DNA of 64,000 nt from Phycisphaerae bacterium (GTDB lineage: Bacteria > Planctomycetota > Phycisphaerae > UBA1845). The translations under genes and the position numbers were made by a program. The notes beneath the pieces were generated by a model. It made no database searches. It was not told the DNA's origin and was given only the letters and a program-made list of their open reading frames with translations. Location: positions 24,627 through 88,626 of the forward strand of contig JAJVHU010000005.1 in assembly GCA_022072505.1 (NCBI GenBank). The letters run 5' to 3'. Positions 9,129 to 16,868 of this stretch are shown one piece after another (the first letter of the stretch is position 1; each line of letters starts with the position of its first letter).

Positions 9129-10841
9129 ATGAATCTCGTTGGAAAGCGTCTCATCGCCGGGTTCAGCTCGGGCCTTGTCGCCGTCGTCGCCGGGGCCTCC
9201 GCTGGCGCGCAGGCGCTGGTCGAGCGCGGGACTGAACAAGCGCCGGCCGCCTCGGCGCCGGACGACGTCGTGCTTCAGGCGATGCTCGCCGAACTCGACC
9301 GCTCAATAAAGGAGTTGGTTCTCGGAGGGCTGGAAAGACCCTACTTCATTCAGTACGTCGTCGAGGACACCGTCGCGCACAACGCCTCGGCGAAGTTCGG
9401 CGGCGTCCTGTCGTCGGGACGGACGCACCGGCGCACGTTGAACACCGACGTCCGCGTCGGATCGTACGAACTGGACGACGGCAACCTCGGGTTCGGCGGG
9501 TTCTCCGGCGGCGTCCTTCCGCTGGACGACGACGAGCAGGCGATCCGCCACGCGATCTGGCTGGCCACCGACGCGGATTACAAGGTCTCCGTCGAGCTTC
9601 TCACGCGGAAGCGCGCCGCGCTGAAGGAGATGAACGTCGAGGACCGTCCGAACGACTTCTCGCCCGCGCCGCCGGTGCAGGCGCTCGATCCGCGCGTGAC
9701 GCTCGAGGTGGACCGCGCCGCGTGGACCGAGAACATCCGCCGTCTCAGCGCCCGCTTCCTCGATCATCCGCACGTCGACGACGCGCAGGTCACCTTCTTC
9801 GCCGGGCACACCAACCGCACCCTGGTCAACTCCGAGGGCACGCGTTACCGCCACGGCGACACCGGCATCTTCGTCAACGTCAGCGCCTCCGCCCGCGCCG
9901 CCGACGGGATGGACCTCGCCGCCGAACGCATGTACATCGCCGAAGCCTTCGATCAGCTTCCTCCGCTGGAGACGATGCTCGCCGACCTCGACGCCCTCGC
10001 CGCAGACCTCGCGGACCGCGCCGCCGCCGGAATCCTGGAGCACTACGTCGGACCCGTGCTCTTCGACGCCGAGGCCGCCGGCGTCGTCATCAACGATCTG
10101 CTCGCCGACGCGCTGGCCGCGAAACCCGTCATCCTCGGTTCGCGCTTCGCGCAGGACGACACGATGGAGAAAAAGATCGGCCTGCGGATCCTCCCGCGGT
10201 TCCTCAGCCTCGTGGATGATCCGAACGAGCACTTCTACGAGGGAACCCTCCTCGCCGGACACGGCGCTTACGACGACGAAGCCGTCCGCGCCCAGCGCGT
10301 CAGCCTCGTCGAGAACGGCATCCTCAAGACCCTCGTCACCTGCCGCACGCCTTCACGAAAATTCAAGGAGTCCAACGGACACGGGCAGGGACGCTTCGGA
10401 ACCGTCAACGCCCACGTCGCCAACCTCTTCGTCGAAGCCTCGGAAGGTCTGACGCAGGAGGCGCTCGAGGCTGAACTCCTTCAGGCCGCCCGCGACGAGG
10501 GGCTCGAGTTCGCCCTGCACGTCCGGGCGATCGAGTCCGGCGGCGACGGATCGCTCGGCGATCCGCTGCGCGTGGACAAGGTGTACGTCGCCGACGGACG
10601 GCGCGAGCGCATCCGCGGCATCGAGTTCACCGCGGTCGACGTCGCGAAGCTCAAGGACATCCTTGCCGCGGGAACGCAACGCAAGGTGTATAATGATCTG
10701 GGGTTCGGGGCGGGAACGTGCGGCGTCGTTTGTCCGGCGCTGCTCTTTGAGGAACTGGAGCTGACGCGCGTGGAGCCGCAGTTCGACCGCCTGCCGATCC
10801 TCAAACCGCCGTCGCAACGGACGGCGAAGACCGTGCCGTGA
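9129..10841 (+). CDS. TldD/PmbA-like protein lacking the HExxxH zinc motif (probable inactive partner)
   Basis: A 570-residue exported paralogue of the TldD-like protein encoded 1 kb upstream. Residues 1-27 form a signal peptide (AGASAGAQA). Matching blocks in the same order include NTDVRVGSYELDD, NSEGTRYRHG, EKKIGLRILPRFLSLVDDP, AYDDEAVRAQRVSLVENGILKT and SNGHGQGRFG. At the position of HEIFGH in the partner it reads NDLLAD (residues 322-327), so the metal ligands are gone. In the E. coli pair, TldE is likewise the subunit without the metal, and this protein may play that role, although its sequence follows TldD rather than TldE more closely. The start ATG at 9129 follows AAGGA. Its stop overlaps the larE start as TGATG. 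Confidence 0.84.
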   Translation: MNLVGKRLIAGFSSGLVAVVAGASAGAQALVERGTEQAPAASAPDDVVLQAMLAELDRSIKELVLGGLERPYFIQYVVEDTVAHNASAKFGGVLSSGRTHRRTLNTDVRVGSYELDDGNLGFGGFSGGVLPLDDDEQAIRHAIWLATDADYKVSVELLTRKRAALKEMNVEDRPNDFSPAPPVQALDPRVTLEVDRAAWTENIRRLSARFLDHPHVDDAQVTFFAGHTNRTLVNSEGTRYRHGDTGIFVNVSASARAADGMDLAAERMYIAEAFDQLPPLETMLADLDALAADLADRAAAGILEHYVGPVLFDAEAAGVVINDLLADALAAKPVILGSRFAQDDTMEKKIGLRILPRFLSLVDDPNEHFYEGTLLAGHGAYDDEAVRAQRVSLVENGILKTLVTCRTPSRKFKESNGHGQGRFGTVNAHVANLFVEASEGLTQEALEAELLQAARDEGLEFALHVRAIESGGDGSLGDPLRVDKVYVADGRRERIRGIEFTAVDVAKLKDILAAGTQRKVYNDLGFGAGTCGVVCPALLFEELELTRVEPQFDRLPILKPPSQRTAKTVP

Positions 10842-11728
10842 TGTCGAACGCCATCCCCATCCCGTCGCCGATCCCGGACCCCGGCGCGCGAACGCCCGCC
10901 GGGTTCGAGGCGCGCTGCGCCGCGCTGCGCGCCGCCCTGCGCGCGATGCGCCGCGTCGCCGTCGCCTTCAGCGGCGGCGTGGACTCCGCCCTCGTGCTTC
11001 GCGTCGCGCTCGACGAACTCGGACGCGACAATGTGCTCGCCGTCACCGGACGCAGCGCCAGCCTGAAGCGCTCCGAACTCGAAGCCGCCGAGGCGCTCGC
11101 CCGCTCGCTCGGTGCGGAACACGTCGTCCTCGACACGTCCGAGTTCGACAACGCCGCCTACCTCGCCAACCCGACGAACCGATGCTACTTCTGCAAAACC
11201 ACCCTTTACGAACACGTCCGCCCGTTGCTGGCGTCGCGCGGTCTGACCGCGCTGATCAACGGAACCAACGCCGACGACCTGACGGATCACCGGCCCGGAC
11301 TCGCCGCCGCCGCCGAACACGGCGTCCGATCGCCCCTCGCCGAGGCGGGCCTGACCAAGCCGGACGTCCGCGAGCTGGCCCGGCGTCTCGGCCTCGACGT
11401 GCATGACAAGCCCGCGTCGCCCTGCCTGTCCAGCCGTGTCCCTTACGGCGAGAGCATCACGCCCGAGAAGCTGCGCCGCATCGAAGACGCGGAGGACTAT
11501 CTCGCGTCGCTGGGCTTCCGCGAGGTCCGCGTCCGCAGCCACGCCGATCTCGCCCGCATCGAAGTTCCCGCAACCGACCTCCCGCGCCTCGCGGATCCGC
11601 AGGTCTGCGCCCGCGTCGCCGCCCGCCTCAAGTCGCTGGGCTTCGTTTACGTCACGCTCGATCTCGCCGGTTTCCGCAGCGGCAGCCTCAACGACGTCAT
11701 CCGCCTCAACCTGCCCGTGCGATCCTGA
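10841..11728 (+). CDS. larE: LarE-type ATP-dependent sacrificial sulfur transferase
   Basis: LarE activates its substrate with ATP and donates sulfur to the nickel-pincer cofactor precursor used by lactate racemase; characterised LarE gives up its own cysteine sulfur. The 295-residue protein shows the PP-loop AFSGGVDSAL (residues 42-51), NRCYFCKTTLY, NGTNADDLTDHRPG, SPLAEAGLTKPDVRELAR and SPCLSSRVPYGESIT, whose cysteine corresponds to the sulfur-donating residue. C-terminal FREVRVRSHADLARIEVP is also typical. No larA, larB or larC is in the window. The ATG at 10841 overlaps the previous stop by one base, so larE is translated from the same operon as the TldD-like genes. A GTG at 10838 is the alternative start. 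Confidence 0.9.
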   Translation: MSNAIPIPSPIPDPGARTPAGFEARCAALRAALRAMRRVAVAFSGGVDSALVLRVALDELGRDNVLAVTGRSASLKRSELEAAEALARSLGAEHVVLDTSEFDNAAYLANPTNRCYFCKTTLYEHVRPLLASRGLTALINGTNADDLTDHRPGLAAAAEHGVRSPLAEAGLTKPDVRELARRLGLDVHDKPASPCLSSRVPYGESITPEKLRRIEDAEDYLASLGFREVRVRSHADLARIEVPATDLPRLADPQVCARVAARLKSLGFVYVTLDLAGFRSGSLNDVIRLNLPVRS

Positions 11729-11814
11729 CCCAGTGCCCGCCGCCAGCGGATTCATGGCATTCAGTTGCGTTTCACGGATCGAATTGCGCCCTTGTAGGTT
11801 TCGCAGAGAAGACG

Positions 11815-13389
11815 TCAGGAGCCGGCGACGACGGATCGCGACATGGCGCGAGCTTTAACCGCGTCATGAAGCTCGTGCTGGGCTGCAATCCTAATGTTGG
11901 TCGACACGCTCCGGCGCTGGCAAAGGGCACATAGCATGTGGCAAGGGCCTTGAAGGGGCCGAAACCTAAATGGGTAGCCCGGTTTGATGTACAGCAACTC
12001 ATTCTTTTTGAGTGTCACGGCGCCATCCCAGTTCTTTGGAGATTGATCAGCGAGAGTCGCTGCAAGCCCGGGGTACAAACTCGCCTCAGGCCAAGCAACT
12101 ACATCGACCCCTAGCTCCCCGTCAAGGCAAAGCATCGCAATTTCCGCACAGGACGTGAAATAACTTGGCGCCCCAGTTTCATTTCCCGGGTTGTGGTGCG
12201 CCAACATGCGTCGGCGATTAAGAACTCCAAGAGCGCTGGCGAGTTCACTCTCGAGGCCGGAATCTTGCTCTCCGCCAACATAAACAAGGAACCCCAACAG
12301 TGATTTGGCCAGCGGACTTGATGCGAGGACGACATAGAGGTTCGGTCCCTGCCAGATGTATGGGATGATGGTACGACCCTTGGTGTCCGCCTTCTCGTCT
12401 GAAACGTATCCCCACCTCTCTCCAAAATACCGCTCCACTTCCGCGGCCGGATGCAGGAAGCAGCCACGGATCACCGAAGTATGAACATCATCGGGGCAGA
12501 TTTCACTAGGCTCGACATCAAGTGCGTATGCCAATCTAGCAATCTCTTCGAGCGTCGGAAGTTCATGCCCGTTCTCCAATCGCGAAAGAAACGAATTGCT
12601 GACGTCGGCATTGCTTGCGAGCTTGTTTGCATCAACACCTTTTGCGCCTCGAATCGCCTGGAGCCTTGGGCCTATGGAGAAAATATGCCGCCAGAGCCTG
12701 GTTTCATCGCCAAGATCCTCGTCCCCTAAGCGCGAAGCGCCGAGTCCTTGCACGGCAAGGCCAGCAGACCTATGAACCGCGTGGGCGCCCAACGCATCAG
12801 CGTAAAAAGTGATGATCTTGGCGTCTGGCGACATGTCCGTGAATGCGTGCGGGATACGACTCTTGAGCCATACTGTTCGCCGTCCCGGAGTATCCGACAT
12901 GCAGAACCTGGGTGGCGGGTTCTCGAAGCCCGATTTCGTATGGCGCACCCATTGACAGGTCATGTTTCCCTTCCTGATAACGGTCAATTCCTCACCGAGA
13001 TGGCAATGGAAAGCCGTTCGAGCCTCGGAGTCTGCTGAGTCGGATAGCTTCGATGAGAGAATGGCCATCGAAGCACCAACAACCCCCCCGAGGACATCGT
13101 TGAATCTTTGCAGCGGGTTACTTGGATTGACTCGCTCGACTGGAAAGTCGTTACCGAGCGGGTTCTCAACGTAACAACTTCCGGATCCCCGCATCGCGGT
13201 GATCAGCGAAGGGCGATATCGGTCGGATAGCAGCTCGGCATCACCGGCGGCGATTCGCTCAAATTCATCTCTGAGCGCGCTCCAAAGGTCTGGCGGGGTC
13301 GTTCGGAGCCCCCTCTCAAGAGCGTGATGCCTAATGTGTGTATAGAAAAATTGAAGCGACGATGCTAATTTGTCCCATTTTGGCCCCAC
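11815..13389 (-). CDS. Cupin-HTH-cupin-like transcriptional regulator (XRE type), lower-GC island
   Basis: A 524-residue protein with an unusual layout. Residues 239-296 are a complete XRE-type helix-turn-helix (RLQAIRGAKG, SNSFLSRLENGHELPTLEEI, YALDVEPSEI). Before it, residues 95-205 resemble a cupin with FHCHLGEEL (His128, His130, Glu134) and a later His181 in RIPHAF, the pattern of a metal-binding cupin. After it, residues 440-490 resemble a second, degenerate cupin (NELLYIKPGYPFRF). Known XRE-cupin regulators carry the HTH first and one cupin behind it. The start is a GTG at 13389 with GGGGGG upstream; this part is uncertain. Base composition is clearly lower in GC than in neighbouring genes, which suggests transfer. 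It is divergent from the gene at 13598 and may control it. Confidence 0.72.
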   Translation of the reverse strand: MGPKWDKLASSLQFFYTHIRHHALERGLRTTPPDLWSALRDEFERIAAGDAELLSDRYRPSLITAMRGSGSCYVENPLGNDFPVERVNPSNPLQRFNDVLGGVVGASMAILSSKLSDSADSEARTAFHCHLGEELTVIRKGNMTCQWVRHTKSGFENPPPRFCMSDTPGRRTVWLKSRIPHAFTDMSPDAKIITFYADALGAHAVHRSAGLAVQGLGASRLGDEDLGDETRLWRHIFSIGPRLQAIRGAKGVDANKLASNADVSNSFLSRLENGHELPTLEEIARLAYALDVEPSEICPDDVHTSVIRGCFLHPAAEVERYFGERWGYVSDEKADTKGRTIIPYIWQGPNLYVVLASSPLAKSLLGFLVYVGGEQDSGLESELASALGVLNRRRMLAHHNPGNETGAPSYFTSCAEIAMLCLDGELGVDVVAWPEASLYPGLAATLADQSPKNWDGAVTLKKNELLYIKPGYPFRFRPLQGPCHMLCALCQRRSVSTNIRIAAQHELHDAVKARAMSRSVVAGS

Positions 13390-13511
13390 ATTGAACCCCC
13401 CAGCTTTGTTCTGTCGTTATCGGATTTTACACCACCAAACCGCGACTGGATTCGCATTTCGAGATGAAAATGTAATTATTATTAAAATTCTATTTGAATT
13501 GAAATTCGTAT

Positions 13512-13540
13512 TTGACATTATAAATCAATTTGGAAACAAT
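13512..13540 (+). promoter_or_regulatory. Promoter in the AT-rich divergent region
   Basis: TTGACA (13512-13517), a 17-base spacer and AACAAT (13535-13540) lie in a very AT-rich stretch (about 13440-13550). The start of transcription would be near 13547, about 50 bases before the ATG at 13598. The same AT-rich stretch probably also holds the promoter of the divergent regulator. Confidence 0.5.
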
Positions 13541-13597
13541 TTTCAGGACACGCAGGCGGCGTTCGCCTGCACGAAATCGGAAAAGGAGCGGACAAGC

Positions 13598-14212
13598 ATG
13601 ACAAACATCGTGGTTTCCTCTTCACCTTCACCGGGGCGGGGAGGCAAGATTGGCCTGCTGAACGGAAAAATCGGGCCGTATCGGACGGTCACGAAATGGG
13701 GGTGGGACCGCCGCAAGCTGCTTGGCCCCATGCTGGACACGGTTCTCAGGGTCGATGGTGGCGCCTTGGAGGCGTTCGATTTCTACCTGGACCAAGACAT
13801 GGTCGGACCTGCTGGGGAGTGCGGCTTCATTTTTGAAGCGCACTTCAATGAGTGCTTCGCCAGCGATCATTCCATCGACTGCGTTCTGAAGGAGCTCGAC
13901 TGGGTCGCCCCGCCGAAAAACACTGGAAAAGCGCGAGAGACGAGCGTGCGTATGCACCGTGGGACGCGAGCGATCACCGTGACGGAGCTCGCACGAATGG
14001 ACGACGTGGTCCCTTTGGTCAAGGAGGTCGGGATGGCGGGGGGGAACATCGAGGCGGCCCACTGCGCCCTCGTGCAAGGAAGAACACAAGGGGCGATCAT
14101 GTTTGAATTGCGAATGAAGTTCGAGATCGACCCGAGCGAATGGCCCGGCTTGGGAATGCGCCTGAAAGACCTTGCCGAGAACATTCTGGACGCCAGATTC
14201 ACTGATCTTTGA
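13598..14212 (+). CDS. Unknown 204-residue protein, divergent from the cupin-HTH regulator
   Basis: I do not recognise this protein. It is soluble, without signal peptide or membrane helix. It starts MTNIVVSSSPSPGRGGK, and its middle contains FDFYLDQDMVGPAGECGFIFEAHF and several conserved-looking aromatic and acidic positions. The C-terminus, EWPGLGMRLKDLAENILDA, looks helical. The ATG at 13598 has AAAAGGAG 8-10 bases upstream, which is the main reason to exclude the open frame that extends back to 13370. It forms a divergent pair with the cupin-HTH gene, shares its lower GC content and is followed by a hairpin terminator, so it looks like part of a small acquired module. Confidence 0.7.
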   Translation: MTNIVVSSSPSPGRGGKIGLLNGKIGPYRTVTKWGWDRRKLLGPMLDTVLRVDGGALEAFDFYLDQDMVGPAGECGFIFEAHFNECFASDHSIDCVLKELDWVAPPKNTGKARETSVRMHRGTRAITVTELARMDDVVPLVKEVGMAGGNIEAAHCALVQGRTQGAIMFELRMKFEIDPSEWPGLGMRLKDLAENILDARFTDL

Positions 14213-14264
14213 ATCAGGCGGGCCGACGTGCTTGCCGATCTCCGCGACTAAGCGGAGGAACACG

Positions 14265-14302
14265 AAGCGCTCGGGGGGCGTTATGCCGCCCGGGCGCTTT
14301 GC
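14265..14302 (+). terminator. Hairpin terminator after the unknown gene
   Basis: An 11-bp stem AAGCGCTCGGG (14265-14275) and CCCGGGCGCTT (14289-14299) with one G-U pair is followed by a short T-containing tail (TGCATTT). The tail is weak for a classical terminator, but the position 50 bases after the stop fits. Confidence 0.5.
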
Positions 14303-14347
14303 ATTTCAACTCCGCTGGGGTTGGCATGGTGTTTGGTATCAATTCTC

Positions 14348-14432
14348 CTAACCGCCCGTCAAAAAAGGGTAACGCTTCCCTCCCGGACGCGAATTTCACC
14401 GGGAAAAACGGACATCACAAAAGCCGATCGCG
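14348..14432 (-). repeat. 85-bp interspersed repeat, partner of 15806-15889
   Basis: On the plus strand this segment reads CTAACCGCCCGTC..GAATTTCACCGGG..ATCGCG. It aligns over about 85 bp, at roughly three quarters identity, with the reverse complement of the block at 15806-15889, which directly abuts the MITE-like copy at 15888. Read on the minus strand it would encode a 'MKFASGREALPFFDG' peptide, the counterpart of 'FRKEALPFFNG' at the other copy. Confidence 0.6.
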
Positions 14433-14438
14433 CGTTCT

Positions 14439-14615
14439 TCAACGCACTCCTAAGGTAAGCCGCCTTCGGCACCCAACCCTGGGCTGGGAGGGGCACGCCC
14501 CCGTTGGGACTGATTGGCCGCATTCCGGACACACGCCGGACACGTTGCCGGTGAGGTTGTAGCCGCACTTCCGGAAAAGCCCTTCGGACGCGGACGGAGC
14601 GATCCAGGCCTCCAG
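14439..14615 (-). pseudogene. Remnant of a zinc-ribbon protein (CGYNLTGN..CPECG motif)
   Basis: The minus strand is open from 14615 to the stop at 14439 and encodes RKCGYNLTGNVSGVCPECG (cysteine codons at 14566, 14531 and 14522). This motif normally sits at the N-terminus of planctomycete membrane proteins as a four-cysteine zinc ribbon. Here the first cysteine of the ribbon is missing, there is no start codon in frame (a TGA precedes the open stretch), and the reading frame runs straight into the hairpin repeat at 14472-14508 and then stops. It is best read as a decayed gene end cut by a repeat, not as an expressed protein. Confidence 0.55.
14472..14508 (+). repeat. REP-like GC-rich hairpin
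   Basis: CCCAAC (14472-14477) pairs with GTTGGG (14503-14508), and inside it GGGGC pairs with GCCCC (14490-14501). Hairpins of this wording recur between planctomycete genes; the family recognition is from memory. Confidence 0.5.
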
Positions 14616-14689
14616 TCACGCCGCCGATGAAAAGATCGCCCGTCGCGACGGTGACTCCCACCGTCGGCGCCGCAGGCACATCATATCCG

Positions 14690-15121
14690 TCAGGGGTGCT
14701 CCACGCTCGCCCGCGCCTCCGGCCACAGTCCCGGCGGCATGACCATCGGACGCCCATCGCGCCCGACGCATGCCAAGGTCGAACTCGCCCGGGTGCAGAC
14801 TTCGTCGCCTCTCACGACTTCGTACTCGTGATCGACGCGCGTGTGCGTGATCCGGGTCAGGCGGCAGCGGACCTCGACCGTGTCGTCGTACCGCACCGGC
14901 TTGTGAAAGGTGCAGGCGAGCTTGTGAACCACGAAGAGCACCCCCTGGGCCTCCAGGTCGCGATAGACGAATCCGTGACGCCGAAGAAGCTCCGTCCGCA
15001 CCTCCTCGAAATACACCCAGTAATTCGCGTGGTGCAGGTAGCCCATCGGGTCGCATTCGGCGTACCGCGCCCGGAAGGTCATCGCGCACGAGTCGGCCCC
15101 GGACGTGTTTCCGCAAGTCAT
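14690..15121 (-). CDS. YbgC-like acyl-CoA thioesterase (hot-dog fold)
   Basis: A 143-residue protein of the YbgC/4-hydroxybenzoyl-CoA thioesterase family. The signature RARYAECDPMGYLHHANYWVYFEE contains the catalytic aspartate of the family. It is followed by RTELLRRHGF, a VHKLACTFHKPVRYDDTVEVR strand and HTRVDHEYEVVRGDEV. Family members hydrolyse acyl-CoA or acyl carrier thioesters in the cytoplasm; the natural acyl chain cannot be inferred. In many proteobacteria ybgC lies with the Tol-Pal genes, but none are here. The start ATG at 15121 has GGAAG just upstream; an internal ATG at 15082 is the alternative. Confidence 0.87.
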   Translation of the reverse strand: MTCGNTSGADSCAMTFRARYAECDPMGYLHHANYWVYFEEVRTELLRRHGFVYRDLEAQGVLFVVHKLACTFHKPVRYDDTVEVRCRLTRITHTRVDHEYEVVRGDEVCTRASSTLACVGRDGRPMVMPPGLWPEARASVEHP

Positions 15122-15283
15122 CAGACTTCCGCGCTTTTTCCTTCACGCCCGCGTTCCGACGCCTCCGCGGCAAGGCCGTCCGGTCAACCGCGTCGAACCG
15201 CAACGGGCGGACTCCGACCGCCGAGCACGGTCCTCATCAAGACATGCGGCGGAACGGGCAGGTCCGTGATGACCCGCGCTCGA

Positions 15284-15454
15284 TCAGGACGCCGCTTCGC
15301 CCTGGCTCTTCTTGTTGCGCTTCTTGGCGCGCAGCTCTTTTCGCGTTTTCGCCGCGTCTCCCCACAGCTTGTACGCTTCCTGCTTGTTGCCCTTCTTGTA
15401 GGCGTCCGCGGCGGACTCCCGCTGTCGTTTCACGGCCTTGTTGGCGCGCGGCAT
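15284..15454 (-). CDS. Small basic protein, 56 residues
   Basis: The peptide MPRANKAVKRQRESAADAY.. is lysine/arginine rich, predicted helical and without a signal peptide. GGAG lies 7 bases before the ATG at 15454, and the coding part ends with a run of KKRNKK. The frame is open far upstream to 15679, but that part is low complexity and contains no better start. The pattern 'AYKKGNKQEAYKLWGDAAKTRKE' looks like a short alpha-helical hairpin and may bind nucleic acid or ribosomes; that is a guess from charge only. Function unknown. Confidence 0.6.
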   Translation of the reverse strand: MPRANKAVKRQRESAADAYKKGNKQEAYKLWGDAAKTRKELRAKKRNKKSQGEAAS

Positions 15455-15805
15455 GTTTTGCTCCGTTCCTGAAAGTGGCGCCCGGTTTCCCGATCCCGAG
15501 GCGCCCCCCGAGCGCCCGACACCCACGGCTGCACCTCCCGAGCGGATCCAGCCTATCCGACCTGGCGATCCGCGTCCAGTGCAACTCCCGGCGGCGACGA
15601 GGCCGGCGATCCGCCCGGACATGAAGGTTCTGCCCCGCCCAAAGATTGCCGAACGCGTGTCCCGACTGCCGGTCCGCACACGAACATGGACCGCGAACCT
15701 CCGGTCCGCTCATGCGGTGCGCTGCGACTCGAACGCGGGAAGCTTCTCGTTCTCCGCGCCAGAAGCGCCTTTCCCGCGTTGCGGCTTGACCACCCGCTGA
15801 AAAAA

Positions 15806-15889
15806 ATCGCGACCCGCCTTTGTGATACCGGTTTTCCTGGTGAAATTCACGTTCCGGAAGGAGGCGCTGCCCTTTTTCAACGGCCTGTT
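15806..15889 (+). repeat. 85-bp interspersed repeat, inverted relative to 14348-14432
   Basis: This block ends at the TTAA that starts the MITE-like element. It includes CGGTTTTCCTGGTGAAATTCACG and CTGCCCTTTTTCAACGG. Its reverse complement aligns with 14348-14432. It belongs to the same mobile family as the element at 15888. Confidence 0.6.
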
Positions 15890-16061
15890 AACTCGACTTT
15901 TGCCGTTTTCGAAGGGAGGATATCCTTCGGAGGATCGAGGACATCAAAACGACGGTCCGGGGTTTTGCAACACCCGGCATGGCGGCGGGTGGCGAAACCT
16001 CCATCCCCGCGTTTTTCCCCGCGGTTCACGCCCCCCTGAAAAAGGGCAAAAGTCGAGGTTA
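15888..16061 (+). repeat. MITE-like element, family A, copy 1
   Basis: The left end TTAACTCGACTTTTGCC (15888-15904) and the right end GGGCAAAAGTCGAGGTTA (16044-16061) are imperfect inverted repeats of about 17 bp, and similarity continues inward for a further dozen bases. The 174-bp interior has no real gene; open frames across it are by-products. A second copy in opposite orientation lies at 46166-46348. Together with 15806-15889 this fills most of the gene-free stretch 15455-16147. Confidence 0.7.
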
Positions 16062-16147
16062 GGGATTGACGAAGGATCGGAACAACCGCCGGGGGGAGCG
16101 GCCTCCGGTTGAATTCACGCGAATCTCAGGCAGGATCGGAGCACAAA

Positions 16148-16543
16148 ATGTCGCGCATTCTCACCGTCGGACATTGCGACTTTGACCACGGAAATCTCTC
16201 GCGCATGCTCGAGGCGGGCTTCACCGCGCAGGTGGACCGCGCCCACGGTCTGGACGACGCCCGCGCTGCCCTGCAAACCCGCGGGTATGATCTCGTGTTG
16301 CTCAACCGCATCCTCGACCGCGACGGCGCCGAAGGTCTCCGCGTCCTCGCCGCGCTCAAATCCGACGCCGCCACGCGGGACGTTCCGGTCATGCTGATCA
16401 GCAACTACCCGGACGCCCAGTCCGCCGCCGTCGCCGCCGGCGCCGTCCCCGGTTTCGGCAAAGCCGAACTCCACGCCCCCGCCGCCCTCGATCGCATCCG
16501 CGCGGCGCTGGACGAATCCGCCGAGGGACGCAAGCGGTCCTGA
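16148..16543 (+). CDS. Receiver-domain-like protein lacking the phospho-acceptor aspartate
   Basis: A 131-residue stand-alone receiver fold: SRILTVGHCDFDHGNLSRML, then YDLVLLNRILDRDGAEGL, then PVMLISNYPDAQSAAVAAGAVPGFGKAEL. In normal response regulators the aspartate after the third strand is phosphorylated; here that position is asparagine (LVLLNRI). The lysine-containing end strand (GFGKAEL) is kept. The protein therefore probably acts without phosphorylation, as a partner-binding or scaffold domain. ATG 16148 follows GGAG. There is no kinase gene next to it. The stretch before it is repeat sequence, so the promoter is unclear. Confidence 0.78.
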   Translation: MSRILTVGHCDFDHGNLSRMLEAGFTAQVDRAHGLDDARAALQTRGYDLVLLNRILDRDGAEGLRVLAALKSDAATRDVPVMLISNYPDAQSAAVAAGAVPGFGKAELHAPAALDRIRAALDESAEGRKRS

Positions 16544-16823
16544 AGACGAACCGTTTGTTTGAGCGGCCCTTGACGAGACGCTCGACGTCGTTAAGATTCG
16601 CCGTGCAGCAGGGGGGTATTGGAAATGCTCGTCAAACACATCAAAAACATCGGCCTGTCCTGAGGCATCCGTTGACGTCCGCTCCGCGGAACTTCTTGGC
16701 GTCGCATCAGGCCGCAATCATCGTCGCGGCATCAGTGTTTCGGCTGCCGGATCTTCATTTCACCCCGTGATTTGAGGACCGTGTTCTTCATGCACCGGAA
16801 AACCCACGAGCCCGTGACCGGGG

Positions 16824-16843
16824 CGCGCAGGCGCGCCTGCGCG
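16824..16843. promoter_or_regulatory. 20-bp perfect palindrome before the BCS1-like gene
   Basis: CGCGCAGGCG is followed directly by its reverse complement CGCCTGCGCG, 25 bases before the ATG at 16869. It could be an operator or an mRNA hairpin near the ribosome binding site (GAAGG). The rest of 16544-16868 shows nothing I can identify. Confidence 0.4.
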
Positions 16844-16868
16844 TCGCCGGGGCCGCCTGAAGGCTTAC

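Noticed and set aside
14616..15203. Minus-strand open frame overlapping the thioesterase gene
   Set aside because: Shadow of the thioesterase gene in another frame.
15822..16112. Small open frames inside MITE copies (also 46057-46387)
   Set aside because: The reading frames are part of the repeat and differ between copies; no ribosome sites.
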